Counted from the stretch's first letter, positions 1 to 14,300 are shown. The stretch is 64,000 bases of DNA from Callaeas wilsoni (GCA_013398955.1 VWPU01002121.1:62001-126000); one strand, 5' to 3'. Translations and numbers: made by a program. Notes: a model not told the origin generated them from the sequence alone.

Positions 1-2023
1 GCACAATTTTCTTTGGGGGAGAAAAAAAAAGTATAAATTCTTCCATGTTCTTTTCTGTTCCTTTGCACACTTTCCTGGTTTTGTTTTTAGAAAAGTTTCA
101 GCCAGGTCCTGTTGTGTGGCTGACAGAGCTGCTTAGCCCTCTGGAAAGTTTTTAAAGGTTGACCTTGTATTTGTCACCTTTCAAGCTTTTGGGTTTAGGA
201 CAGTTCTCAACTGCTATACCAGTTTATAATCCAGATTTTTCATACTTGAGGGCCTGTAGCACTCCGTGAAGGACATGCCTGCCTTGGTGACTTGATCTTC
301 TGTTCATTTTGTTGCTTAACTCTGTTCTTGCCAGTGCTTCAGCCCAACACAGATGCTGTCCTTCAACATAGGTGTCAGAGCTGGCACAGGGCTGCCTGCA
401 CCAGGCAGGCAATGGTAAACTCCTTGCTTTACTCTTTCTGTGATGTTTCGTGATCTCTGCGGCAGGCTGTGTCACCTGGTCTGGTAGCAGTGACATGCTG
501 GGGCCCTTTGGAGCCTTCGTTCTGGCTTCATGGCCACCGTGCAGCTGAGGAGTGGGCCAGAGGAAATGAACTGTGACAGAAGGTTCATACAAATAGCTGG
601 ATTTTTTATTATCAATGTAAATCACTTTGGCAAAGTAGTTTCTACAGTCAAAAGATACTTATGGCTGTTTTCTAAAACATCAGGCACATTAGCTACCCTA
701 GAAGGGAAGTACCAAAGAATTTCCTTTCTTAATAGTGCATGTTTAAGTGAAAGGCTTTAATTTTATATGTATACAGAGAACAAAAGTTCTGCACAGACAG
801 ACAGTATTTTTGCACAGAACAGGGGACCCCAATTTTAATGTTTACAGGAGAGGAAGATGAAAGAGTTTAGAGTATCTGTTTTTGCCAGCTCAAATGGAAT
901 ATGTTGAGAAGGAAATTTTGTTTGTTGCTATAATGTAAATTCTATTAGGGCTCGGTCCTGCATTTCTACTTCATGTGTGTGCTTTCAAATGACTGAGGAA
1001 AACAAAGAAATTACTGAGAAACATCCAAGAAACGTCAACATATTTTTTGACTGGACATCAATGCAGGACACATTTAAGCTACAGTAGGAGTGTTGCACAG
1101 TAAAATTTCCTGCCTTTGAACATACTTTAAAATACAGAAGTGGAAAAAATAAAATTACAAAAAACCAAAACAAAACAGCAACTTGAATTTACATTCAAAA
1201 TCAAATTTGTTTAAACAGTTTTACAAAGGTGTTTGTTCTGGAATTCCTCTGCAACAGCTATAGCAGGCATAAGCAGGCAAGAATGAACACAATCTAACTA
1301 AAACAGAGCTATAAACATTCAAGTATTACTAAACATGTCCTGATTCTGTCTGTCTGCCTCGCAGAGCACAAAGATCATCCTCCTGATGGCTTCATTACAG
1401 GTAGGGAGAGAGGTGATGCTCAGTGCAAAGAAGAGGTACAGAATCAGGACCATAACAAGCAGCAATTACAAAGTCAATCAATCTCTTGGAGGTTGCTCAG
1501 GGATAGATTTTTAGTGATAAATAAAAGCTGTTAGAAACTAACAGCAGGGGCACTGCTGAACCCATCAGGTGCTAAAATTTATTTGTAGGTCTTCAAAAAT
1601 CTGTCCCCAGTGCAGTTTTCTTGTTTAACAGGGAAAAAAAAAGGGAGAATCACTTGAGTCATGGGGAATCCATTGAGCCAGACTTTGGAAAACTGCAGGT
1701 ACTTGAAGATGAGCACCTGCTCCTTCAGAAGCTGACAACTTGAGCCAGTCCTTGATGGTGTTTATTTCCTAGTGTCAACCCTGTGTTTCTGCACAGAGCC
1801 ATGCTGCCTGCTCCTTACTCCTGTGAAAACCCTATGGATGGCAAGAGGTGTGCTGCTCTGCTCAGCTGCCAGATCGGATCTTGGACAAGATTCAGCTGAA
1901 CTCCAGAAGAGTGGAAATGGTGATGGATGGTACATGGCTCTTGGAGCTTAGCCCTACAGCTGATGTTCACTCTTGTGAGCACTGGCCATGGGGTAGGACT
2001 GTCAGCATATGCCCTGCTCCAGT
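1..2023. other. Downstream flank of the ferroxidase gene; no gene seen
   Basis: No exon with family similarity, no RNA gene and no long reading frame that looks coding. Apart from possible 3' UTR, it appears to be ordinary AT-rich non-coding DNA. Confidence 0.6.
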
Positions 2024-2029
2024 TTTATT
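2024..2029 (-). terminator. Candidate poly(A) signal of the ferroxidase gene
   Basis: AATAAA on the minus strand, about 133 bases after the stop codon. Further AATAAA hexamers lie at 1766-1761 and 1583-1578, so the real 3' end could be at any of them. Confidence 0.4.
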
Positions 2030-2057
2030 AGCAGCATGTTGCCTGGCAGTATTAGGT

Positions 2058-2117
2058 TAATGTTTGGACTCAATGATCTTAGATTTTCCAACCTTAATGA
2101 TTTTATGATTCTATGTC
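2058..2117 (+). repeat. CR1 LINE 3' tail fragment
   Basis: Contains TTTCCAACCTTAATGATT followed by ATGATTCTATG, the typical CR1 3' end with its short octamer-like repeats. It lies in the presumed 3' UTR of the ferroxidase gene, antisense to it. Confidence 0.7.
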
Positions 2118-2161
2118 GTGAAATCCAGTGAGTCCCTGTGAATGATATTAAAAGTGGGGAT

Positions 2162-2364
2162 TTACAGGGAGTCTATCAGAAGTGCACTTTTATCATGCAG
2201 AGCCGTGTAATGGATTCTATTTCCTTGGTGGGTGATGAAGCAGAAGAAAATTAATGCTGTTGACAGTAGAACAAGTCCAATGAAAAAAAAAGCTGCGAGT
2301 ATCAGGCTGGCTTCTCCAGGACTCAAAGTTTTGCCAAAAAAATTGCCCACTTTGTTGTCATAAT
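2162..2364 (-). CDS. Ferroxidase exon 20: membrane span, cytoplasmic tail, stop
   Basis: Acceptor AG at 2366-2365; TAA stop at 2164-2162. After GKTLSPGEA comes a span of about 25 hydrophobic residues ([20 protein letters not shown] then FFCFI), followed by [15 protein letters not shown] and SALLIDSL. The tail contains YTAL (YxxΦ) and DKSALL (acidic dileucine). Type I topology follows from the signal peptide and this single span. Confidence 0.93.
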
Positions 2365-5300
2365 CTGTTAAAAGAGATTAACAGATTTTAATTTTCTGTT
2401 AATGAGAAATCTGCTTATGAATCTGAAGAGTTTTAAATGGCATTTTAAAAAATCCTTACCCTTTGCAGTGGTTCCATTTGTTGCAGTAGTTGTATTGTAT
2501 GCTCCAGTTGTGTGTCCTCCTTCTGAAGGAACTTCCCACTCTCGTGTCTCTGCTCAGGGAGAAAAAAAGCATAGTTAAGTTGAAAGCCTTAAAAAATATT
2601 TTTTTCTCTTTTGAAAAAGTAGAGTTGACTTTATTTCATTATTTCTTGTTGAGCTGAACAGAAATTGTGATTAGATTATCACAGCTGTTCCTCTGGGCAT
2701 CTCCATGGGCAACATCCCCCTTCTCTGTAGGCATCTCTGTTACTCCTCTACTTACTGTAGTGATGGGACAAGGAGTAACTTTTAAACTGAAAGAGGGGAG
2801 ATTTAGATGGGATAGAAGGAACACATTTTTTTATGATGAAGGTGGTGAGGCACTTGCACAGGTTGCCCAGAGAAGTTGTGGATGCCCCATCCCTGGCAGC
2901 ATTCAAGGCCAGGCTGGATGAGGCCTTGAACAACCTGGTCTAGTGGAAGGTGTCCCTGTCCATGGCAGAGGGTTGGAACTGGATGATCTTTAAGATCCCT
3001 TCCAAACCAAACCATTCCATGATTCAGTTCTGCATTTGCCTGCCCATTTGAAATCTCACAGCCCACATGAATATGTGGAATCAAACAAATTCATCATATC
3101 CAAGGAAGGAGTATTTTGGCTACATTTGGTATCTACATTTGTCATTGTGCTGCCACAGGGTTATAGGTATGAGGTGTGCCTACTGGCACTGTTTCAACTC
3201 TTGTAGAGGAGTATAGCCAGCACAGGGGAGACCTAGGCAGGAGATGCTGGATGCAGATGTTTAGTGAAGTTATGTGATGTGGAGAGGGTCACAAAACACT
3301 TTTGGCTTCACTCACACGTGTTGGAAGAGACAAGCACCACTCAAAAAGTTTGCCAACTTTTCTTTTAGTCAAGAGATCACCTATTTCTTGGACAAAATGA
3401 ACAACCTTTTTCTGGAGCTCCTTTTATCCCAGCTGGTGTCTGCCTATGCAGGGAGGAGCTCAAACAGCTCTGCAAGTCATCAGGGGTCACAGGAAGGAAG
3501 CAGCACCATGCCAGACTGTAGGCCCTCCTGCACAGTGTGGCAAAACGGCTGAAAAACCGCTTTGCCGATGTTTTCTCCACCACCTTTAAATGACAAATGG
3601 TCCCTAGGCTGCCACTCTCTCAGAAGGGCACTTGTGAAGCACCAACTGCTTTCAAGTTGCAGCAAAGTGCACCAAAGATTGCTGTCTTTGCCATGTCATT
3701 AGTGGTGTTTGTCCTCTCTTATCACTGCTAACTGGCCGTGGCTGTACAGGTGCTTCCCACAAGTGCACAGGTGAGGTCTCTTCCTTTCATCCCTGCCTTC
3801 CATCCAATTGTGCTGCAATACCACCTCTGAGACCTAGGATGTTTCTGATACTGCACCTGATTTATTGATGGTGTAGGTTGTCTCCATGCCAGCATGGATG
3901 TGATCGGCCACATGACAGTGCAGAAGCCATGTTCCAGGGTTTTCTGCTACGAGTTCAATTGTCTGGAAAGTCCCAGGGAAAAGGTCATATACATCTCCTC
4001 TGTGGTCCTTATCTGTCTGTGGCAAAGCAAAACCAGAACTGTGAGAGTTGTGCCTCAAATACCCCTCCATGGGCACTGAAATATTCCATTTAGACTTCCA
4101 GCTCCTTAAGGTAGATCAAATGCTTCCTGTACATTTCTAGTGAGCATCATCAAGGGAAACTGAGGTCTGTGGACACCTCTCATTTAATCTATTAAATAAC
4201 AACAGCAGACCCCTCCTGATGACTCCAACTGCTGTTTGAGCAAAGGTGTTTCTTTGAAAGATAGATTTTTCAGATAGTCCTGCCAGTGGCAAACTGTCAC
4301 AGCATAAAACCATGCTCTAAGCCAGCATAACTCTAATTTCTTTCCTGTATCTTCCCTTGCACCTATGCGTAAACACATATTTTAACCCACCTAAGCACGT
4401 CCTCTAATAGTGCCCTGTATTCATATTTCATAACAGGCTCAGAGTAATAGAAGCTTTGCAAGGATCTCATTCATTTTGTATTTCTTTCAAATGCAAAACT
4501 CCCACCAACCTCAGCATCAGCCCAGGGCTCTGTGCCTAAGTGACAAAACCAGGCTAAAAATATGGATTTGTTTGTTTGTTTTTCTCATAAAAATCCCATC
4601 ACACTATAAAAGTTTTACTTTGATTTATTCTACTAACCTTGAAGATGAAGGTCTGTGCATGGAAGTGAACTGTGTGGATATCCACTTCATTGCCCATTCC
4701 TATCAAATACCAGTTTGTCCTATCACCTTCATTCATTGTTAAACCCAAGAGACTGTTGTAAATCTTCCCATTGATTGCTGGAAGAATGACAAAATAGGAA
4801 TGATTAACAACTGGCCATGGGTGATTATAACCTCCACTTCAGGCACCCTTTGCACTCTCAGGGAGGAAGGAGTGCTCAGGCAGAGAGGGGACAGGTGTGT
4901 GTGGTCAGGACAAGTGCTGTCCCTAGTGACCACTGCCACTGCAGGGAGACAGTCATGCTTTTGTTTCAGTTTCCAAACTGTGTAAGTATACATCAGCAAA
5001 CATTCTTCTGTCTTACAGATCATCAAACTGGTTTTTTACTGGTTGAGATTGAACTCCTGAGCAAACTGGATTTATGCTGAGAAGCTACATGGAAAAAGAG
5101 GGAATAGAATTGTTGCCTAAAATGGGTAGCAGCTGTAGAAAGAAAGGTTTGCTTTGCCAGAGTTGTGTGTCCCCCCATCCAGTCTATTCTGCCTGGCTCC
5201 TGGACTGGCTGCAAACCAGCCACAGTTTTAAAATATCATCCTTATGCTCCTTAAAAACAACTCTTAGAGGAACACGGCTCCCAAATGACAAGGGAATTCT

Positions 5301-8300
5301 GGCAGGGCAGCCTCTTCCCAAGAGTATAAGAGTAAACTATCTTGTTGGAAAAATATCTTGGCTGGGCCTCATGAAATCTTTTCATTTCCAGCATTGCACT
5401 TTATGAAGTTGTCACATGGCTGGGTAAGTGCAGGCTAAGTCCAATGTCTTCCTAAAAGGGCTGTGAAAAGTAAGCCTCTTTCCTCTTGGCTGCTGCTACT
5501 GAGTCCTACATACCATGCATGCTGTTGCCTTCTGCAAAGTTCTCAGTGGAATTAAAATCATCAGGATTCTTATGAAGGTATGTTTCAATATTTTCTTTCA
5601 AATACCAGGATTCGTTTTCATCAAACACCATAAACAGAAGAGTAAATTCACGATCGATGTCTTTCCTTAGACCTCTTTCATCTAAAGTTCCTTTTCTGCA
5701 GACTACAAGAGGCCCAATCAGGCCACTGTATGTGTCCTGAAATAAAATAAATATATGTGTTACAGATTTTCAGTTCATCCAGTTATGAAATAGATGCAGA
5801 TTAACTGAAGATTAAATTGCTTTTTCCTATCAGAAGAGAAAAAATCAATCTAATTAAAAACTTCTTTCTCTGTGTGTCTCTGTTAATTTACCAAAGCAAT
5901 GACATCCAGTGGTCCCTTTTAACCTTACTTGTTCTGTGATTCTGTGGTTTTGTGTTTTGCCTTTGCCCCAAATCCCTTCAACTATTCTCTAAGGAGGAAA
6001 TCACATTACTGTGGTGTATCTTTTGGGATTTCCATAGATTAAATTACCCAGGTATGTACAACTGTTACTAAAGAGGACAAAGCATCTAGCTCTGTAAATG
6101 GCTTCTCTAGCCTGTGGTCCTCTCCCAGCTGAGAAGTAAGATCCTTTCAGAAACATTACACAAGGCAGGATGTGTTAGCCAAAGCAATGCAAGCTTTAAT
6201 GGCCATTTCTTGGTTACCTTAACAAAATTTGCTGTTGAATAATAAACCCAAGTGATACAGTTTGGATCCGTTTTGCCAGGACCGGATCGTTCTGGGACGT
6301 TCCACCTGTAGGTGTTTATTTCCCCTGAAACAGAGAGAGAACAATTTTACCTTGAGCAGCTGGGTATTAGAGGTTTGGAATAGCATCTAACTCAGACTTC
6401 CTACCCTTCTCATCAAAAAATTGTCTGCATCGAAACTACCTGTGGAAGCATGCAGCAATGGGATAGGGATATGATTCTGCCTTCCAGGAGGTCAATGAGG
6501 TTCCAGTGGTGTAAATGAGGGCAGATTGCTCCGGAAAAGAAGATCTGCAAGTGATACTGACAAAAGTGGCATCCCACAGAAGGAAGTTTACAGATAGTAC
6601 TCTTCACCTTTCCCCTTGGCAAAACTTTTAGTAATTCAATGATCTTGGCTGCTGATGCTTAAGGTCAGTTGAGACATTGCAAGCCAAGCCCAGAAAATGT
6701 TTCTTGGACCTTCTCAATTGAAAAGGGCAAAAAGAAGTGGCAGTTGCCACTGGGATTTTGCAGAGGGTGCTGCAGAAGTATGTTAGCTGGGGGCGCAGAT
6801 AGGAGAGCTGAATATGTACCAACCTGCTGTCTGGGAGCAGCAGGGGGATTCTTTCATCTTCCGAGTAGGACCTTGCTCCACAGCAATTACCAGAGAACCT
6901 CTGTCCCTTCCCAAATGTCATCATCTCTGCCACATCTTCCCTGAGCAGAAATTCCCTGACCTCTGATTTAAAAAACCCATAACAAATGGATGAGGAAATT
7001 ATCTGTTTGGGTGAGGATCATTTCTTTACACTGAACACAAACATCTGTGTTCAGATGAACTGCCTATGCTGTGTTTCCCTGCTTTGTTTTTTTGCTGGTA
7101 CTGCAGGAAAGGGTAGGAGATCAAGATGTGGTCAACACCTTGCCCTTTTAAGTGGTGGAAAATGTTGAACCAGGCAATCTCTGTCCCAAAAGTCTTTCAG
7201 GGTGAAAACGGCCAAGAGCATTGTGGGACATGCATCGTCAGGTGAAAACAAGGAAATCACAGAACCATGGCTGTAGTACAGCTACAACCCAACAGCTGCC
7301 AATATCTGTGGGCATCTAGACAAGGAGAGTTTTCAAGCCCAAAGTGTTGGGAAGTGACTGAGCCTAGTTTTGTGTCTCTGAGCCACTGCACTGTTCAAGC
7401 ATCATGCAACGGTGGGTTTTATTGTACAGCAGTAACTACAAAAACAAAAAATGGTGACTCTCAACTCTCATGCAATATGAGATGGGGCTCATGTAAATAT
7501 TGCAATGTCATTTACTCTTACAGGATTAGCACCATGTCATGGACACAATAAGCCTATGTCACGGAGACATAGGCCTGGGAAATGTTTCTCTGTGGATGCT
7601 GAAATGCTGTTAGCAAGGAAATTTTCTCTTCTTACATTCACTCTGTGAGAACTTTTCCTTTACTGTGTAAGCTATGTAAACAATAGATAGGGTTTTTGTA
7701 AATAGCATTCATATCTGGTATCTTCTAACCTCGTGTACATTATATTAAGAAAAAACATTTCTAAGTGGGTGTCTGAGACTTTGACCAATCACCCTAGGAG
7801 AAGTGTGAACACTGTTCAATTGCTTTATGGAACTAGAATTGATAAATTGTATTGTAAATTTAATAAATAATTCATTCCTCACTCTGGACTCCTACCTCAC
7901 TGCATCTCTGAACCCCTACTTAAAAACCCACATTTCTCATCCACCTGTATCTAACCTACATGTCATCACCTCTTTTTAGAGGGTGTGATCTGAGAAGGGA
8001 GGCTGGTCATGGTCATCCACCCCTTTGTTGCTTTTTATTCCTCACCTCATGATGTTTGGAGGCTGTAGATGGAAAAAATCCCCACCCTACTTAAAAGCTG
8101 ACGCACTTCAGAAGGCATTGAAGACCCATCTTTGAAGTGCAAATAAGGCATAACACCTGAAAAGAGTGATAAACATGAGGAAAATTGATGTTTTCTCCCT
8201 TTTTTTCTTCTGGCTAAATGGAAGAATGGACAGGGAGAGAACAAAGCTGTGGCGGATTAGAGCTGGTTTAGCATAGGCTGCTATGGATACGCTCTCTGCA

Positions 8301-11300
8301 TCTATTTACCATGCCCCCAGTTTCTTGAGGAGCTGGCAGTGCTCTCAGGAGTACAGTTTGTAGGGATGCAAATCTGTCTGATGACTGATGTAAGATTTAG
8401 TAGAATTGGACAGTCTTTGGCAAGTTCAGGGTGAGCAGTCCAGCCTGGCCTAGGAGGACAGACGGTGAAGATTTCTAGATGATGGTGGTGGGGACTGAGG
8501 TGCCCAGAAGTTTTTCTGGTTTTCAGGGATTTGTTTTCTATGTTAATTGCTCTTTCCAAACTCCTAAGGAAAAGTCTGTCCTTAGATCTTGCTGAAGAAA
8601 GCTTTTGGCTTACTCTGGGACACAGACACCTTCCCCCACCTAGCTCGTCCTAAGGCTGCTCCCGTGTGGACACAAGAGACATGACAGTAGCGTTCCCGCT
8701 GTTCGACCTCAACCGCCAGCCTAACAGCATCAACAACATCATGGAACAAATAACAGAACAAGGGAACCGTACATAAATCGGTTCCTTTTTTCCCCTCTCC
8801 CATGTATTAACCACAGGTATACATTCATCAAACTCCAGCAAGGCAGATCTTGGCTCATATTTGGACGTGAGTTTCTGTGTAATTGTACTGTACTGATAGA
8901 GCTGCCTACAGGAAAGACATTTCAGCTTGCAAAGAGCTTTATTACGTCAAAATTAATTTTCATTTAGTTTCACACTGAAGTTCACAAATACTGTGAAAAA
9001 CATTGCATGTGTGTTGGAAAGCAAAGGTGTGCACATTTTGCCTGGGTTTGACTTCCTACTAGAAGGTAAACCCAACAAAAAAATTGAAGTTCAAAAAGTT
9101 TAACAGGAATTTTTCTATATAAAATTTTTCTGTATTTTCCACTGTTTTCCTTACTAGAAACTGAGCCATATTTGGTACACTTTTCCAAAGACTGTTAATC
9201 GCATGACAGCTATATTTTGCATTTTATGCGTGACTCTGAATGCAAATTCCAATTGTGTAGCTTGAGAGAGGCAGAGTTAATATTAACATCTGCAATTCTT
9301 ACCTCTGAATTTGAAAGTTTTTAAAACATTGTTAGAGTGTCAGTCTGGAGCCAAAAGGAGCACTGGCTCACATTTCTCTTGCCATGATTCTGGGCCTGCT
9401 TCTCTCTCATTTGGAGGTTGTCCAGTGATATTGCTTTCCTGTTTCTACCCCTGATAGGAATGAAGGCTCATTCTCTGCCCAAACATGCTTACTTGATCAA
9501 GAACCTACGTGTATAACAACGCAGAGCTGCAGCTGAATAATCCTTGAGTATATTATGCCTGGGAGAACATACAGATATGGGCAAGTTTGAAAGAGGGATT
9601 ATCGTTCATGTGCTAAAATGCTTTTATATACAGCCTTTGTAGCTCAAAGAAAGGGGAAAAAAAAAAAAACGGAGCCTTACCAGGGAGGGTAATTGGTGTG
9701 TCAGGCTGTTCTTCACAACCCACTTCTTCTATACCATGTGCGCTTATCGAGTAAGGCCTGCTGGCTTTGTTCTTAAATACGATCAGTACGGAGTCACCCA
9801 CCTCAGCATGGAGTAACGGTCCTAAGTTCAAACAGAAGATGCCAGTGATTAGTGCTGCTTTTCTGAAATCAACAAACTTTCAATAGCTTGGCCTAGAAGT
9901 GGAGCCAAGGTCTCTATCAAAACCCTTGGGCTTTTCTATTCTTCCAGGAAAGCCATCAAAGTTCGTTTATCTCAGCTGATTAAAAGCTCCATATGTATAA
10001 ATAATCTCTTTTCAGTCAATGAAGAGAATTGCTCATTCTGAAAACAGGTCTTTGGACAGCTGGTTTTTAAGTAAAATTCCTGACAATTGCTTTTGAATCT
10101 TTCAAAATTTTATTTCTTAAGCTGGTAATTGCTGCTTTTTTTTTGTTAGCTTTTTTTTTTTTTAAACTCTTGTCCTTCAGAATAGGAAATGCTAAATATA
10201 TTCCTAGAGAAGGTTATCCCGAGGGAACAGTATGAAACTGTATCAAGGGAGGCTTAGTTTCGATATTAGGAAAAGGTTCTTCACCCAGAGGGTGGTTGGG
10301 CACTGGAACAGGCTCCCCAGGGAAGTGGTCACAGCACCAAGCCTGACAGAGTTCTAGAAATGCTTGGACAATGCTCTCAGGCACATGGTGTGACTCATGC
10401 AGGGCCAGGAGTTGAACATTGATGATCTTCCAACTCACAATATTCTAAAATTCTTTGACTATTTTATGACCAGTTGTTGCCTGCTTTTCACCCCATAAAA
10501 AACATGAGCTGATGGTTATTTATGATGGGTAAAATTATGTCTTGCCCAATTGCAGATGCAAATCCAGCTCCTTAATATTGTCTTAATCTTTTTACAAGAG
10601 TCTCCCCCATGTTACAAGCTCTGAAGCTAAGCTGAATCCTGGAATTGCCATTATAGCACTCCTTAGGATACTCCTTGTTTATGTTCAAGAATGAACTCTT
10701 TAATTTGGAAAGGATCTTTACACTCAGCAATGACATAAATAGTGTGTTAAATCACTGATACCTGGAATAGGCATCACTGTTCCTTATTTTCCATCTTTAA
10801 AAAGTTAGAAAACACCTTAGTTTGGAAAGCAGTCCTCTCCCTGACCACAGGCTTGGTCTGTGAGACATGAGAGCTACTTGCCCAGGATTTCCAAGTGTTC
10901 CTCCTCTTCTGTCCTCACTTTGTGCTGCGTGAAGTTGCCACTTGTGTACTCCCTGTAAACCGCCTTCTTGTATTTTGAACCGATGAGGTCTTCTGCTTGG
11001 CTCAAAAAAACATGCCCATAGCTGCAAAATAAAAAGGCAATAAAAGCACTAAAGCGTACATATCTGAAAGCTAGTAGCTGTTGTGTTATTCACAACAGAT
11101 TTAATGAGAATATACAGCTTGATCCAATGTGCTGATTGATGTGAAGGCCCTGAGAGATGCAAGAGGTTTTAAATAGCAATTAGCAAGAGTGATAATCCTC
11201 ACTGAATGCACACCCTCTTCAAACAGGTAAAGCTGAGGATAAGCTGCGCTCTCCAAGAATTTTGGGAACACAAATCCTTCACCAAAGCTGTCAGAGCAGC

Positions 11301-14300
11301 GGTAAATTGTGAGATGAGAGTGGTTTCAGCTGCCCTTTCCAGGTGCATCGTTCGCGCCGATAAAAGATACTGCCTGTCCCTGGAAACCTGAATCCTCTTA
11401 TCAAGATGGCTGCTTTCGCTATCTTGGCTATAAGTCAGCCACGGGATGATGATAAACAAAGCTTGACCTTCTAAAACAAATGCCATCATCTGAGATGAGA
11501 GAGAGCTGCTTTACCCTTCCCTCTTGCTGCTGTGTACTGCACACGTTGGATGCTTTCCCAGCATGATGATAAAGGGAGAAATGTATTTTCCTTTCTGCAT
11601 CTGGAAGAGGATACTTTCCAGGTTTACCCTCACTTTGTTGCTGCTCCCGTGGGATCCCAGAGGGCTGACTTGCCAGCAGAGGACACTCACAGCCCGCTGT
11701 GCAGCTGAGCGTTCACCCTCTTCTGGGAGCAGCTGTCTCCTGGCAGCTCATCTCCAAGGTGCCCCTGGCAGGGGAGTTGCAAGGTTGGCTCACAATATAC
11801 TAAATAAAACCAAAAAACCACCCCAGGGATACTGCTTACCGTAGTAGTGAACTGTGTGTGCAACACCAGCCTTTGACAGTACTGGAGTTTGTTTTCTTTA
11901 AACTCACATCATCACCTGTGACTCTTTAGGTGTATTTTTTACAGACTCTTCTTCCTCTGTACAAGGAGCAGTTTCCCAGATGCTTTTCTAAGGTTTATTT
12001 TTGACATATGTTCCTTTTTCCTTTCACCAAAGTGTCCTCAGAGACCAGTCTATGCAATATGATCTGGAATGTGTATTTTTTTCACAAGTTTTTTATTCCT
12101 TAACACAGTACAGTGATTCACTTGCAGGGTTACTTATGTACTGATCTTTTCAGGGGGTCTAGGGGCTATCCTGCTGCAGGAAAGCAGGCTCAGCACCCCC
12201 TCCATGCATCTGCATTGCCTACAGGAGCTCACATCTGGAATAGGTAACTGGGTTTCTCCTCTATGAAAACCAGAACACTGGGATGGCTAGGCTGGGGAGA
12301 GTAACGGAGAGGAGGGGGTTGGGGGGCATCACTGTAAGCTTGAGCTAGGGCTGGAACACAAACTTGGAAGCCTTGTTGAATTCAAGAGCATTACAAGACA
12401 TGCTGAAATGAAAGCTTTTGAAACTGGTGCCTATGAACTAGTCTAGTCTGAGAGGCTGTGACTTTATAAATACATTTTCTCATATTATGTTTGGCAAAGA
12501 GTTCCTCCTAAAAAGTACAAGGCCGGCATCATGAAACAATGCTTCAAAGTTTCCCCTCCTCTATAAGTGTGTCCTGTGCCCACAACTGGCTTTTGGGTTC
12601 AGTACCTTTCCTCATTGCTGCTGATGTTGTAAATCTTTGGTGCCGAGCTTTTATTTGAGGCATAGTCCCACTCAACTTCCTCTGCAGCAATGTAGTAGAG
12701 CCTCATGGCTCCACGCTGCTGCTCGGCTCGGGTGGTGTTGCGGCAGCTGCTGACCTCGTAGAGATGTTTCATCCCACCAACAAAGTGATCAAAAGTCCTG
12801 CAAACCACTTTGAATGTGCCTGGAAAGAAAAGCACATGACATTTAAGCAATTAAAAAACCTAAAAAGCAGCTTGGCAAATTAGGCCTGTGTACATCTCTG
12901 ATCTGTCCTCAGACAAACCTAATCTATAATGCTGTATGGAAAGTCAAGCAAGGGGATGTTTATACAGAAGGATAGAATATTCTAGGCTAGAAAAGACCTC
13001 CAAGATTATCAAACCAGCCACTAACCCAGCACTGCCAAGTCTACCACTAAACCATGTCCATAAATGCCATATCTACAATCTTTTAAAGACCTCCAGGGAT
13101 GGTGACTCCATCACTTCCTGGGCAGCCTGCTCCAATGAACTAAAACTCCCTGATGCAACCTGAGGTTATTTTCTCTTTTCCTGTCACTTGTTACTACTTG
13201 GGAGATGAGACTAACATCTGAGTAGTTATCCAGAATGAAAAGATCGCCTCTGAGCCTCCTTTTCTCCAGGCTAAACACTCCCTCAAGCCACTTCTCACCA
13301 GCTTGTGCTTGTGCTCCAGACCCTTCCCCAGCTCCGTTCCCCTTCTCTGGACACCCTCCAGCCCCTCAATGTCTTTCTTGCAGTGAGGGGCCCAGAACTG
13401 AGCACAGGATTCGAGATGTGGCCTCACCAGTGCTGAGTACAGGGGGACAATCACTGCCCTGGTCCAGCTGGCCACACCACTGCTGATACAGGCCAGGGTG
13501 CCATTGGCCTTCTTGGCCACCTGGGCACATGCTGGATCATGTTCAGCTGCTGTTGACCAGCACTTCCAGGTCCTCTTCTGCTGAGAAGTTTTCCAGACAC
13601 TCTGTCCCCAGCCTTTGGCATTGCACGGGGTTATTGTGAACCAAGTGCAGGACCCAGCAGGACCTGACCTTGTTTTGCTCCATAGGAAAAACTAGCCTGC
13701 TCCATCTTTGCTCAAAAATCACCATAAATTACTTCTAACTATTTGAGTTAGATTAGCCTGGCCAAGGAAACTCTGAAAAGCACTTGGATGTCTGGCAGCA
13801 GGAACAAGCTTGCCAGTGAGCCTTCGGTTCGAGCGAGCTCCATGCTGCAGACATGCCCATGAAGAACACAAGAAGATGTAGGAGGAAGCATTCATTGTAA
13901 AACTCAGTAAAGGCATGGAGAAACAAGGAGTATGTTTCAGAGATGCTTCCTTGTCCCTGAGCACAGAGCCACTGTACCAGCCTTAAGTGCAAGAGACTCT
14001 CCACTCAGCCCCTGCAGTTGTCCAGTGTAATCAGGCTAATGAAGGCCTCTGCATACAGATACAGACCCACTATGCAGGAATTCCTGCTTATAACCATTTG
14101 TCTATATGCACAGTTGAGACAAACTGCAGCTTTCTGACCCTTTCCATTTCCTTCATGAAAGGCCAAGATACCATGGGCCGTTTTTTTTTTTTTAATAGCT
14201 CTGGTGGTCAAAGACTGTAGTGATTGTGAGAGCATATTTTTGGCATGTTCATGGGAAGATTTTAATATTTATACTCTCCTTCTCTCCTTCCCATTTACTC

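Noticed and set aside
10880..10881. GC donor of exon 13 read as a sign of pseudogenisation
   Set aside because: All 20 exons keep frame, copper ligands and the remaining splice sites; GC-AG introns are functional in vertebrates.
13194..13520. 108-codon frame as a host gene
   Set aside because: The translation matches the C-terminal part of CR1 reverse transcriptase, and it lies inside a CR1 copy.
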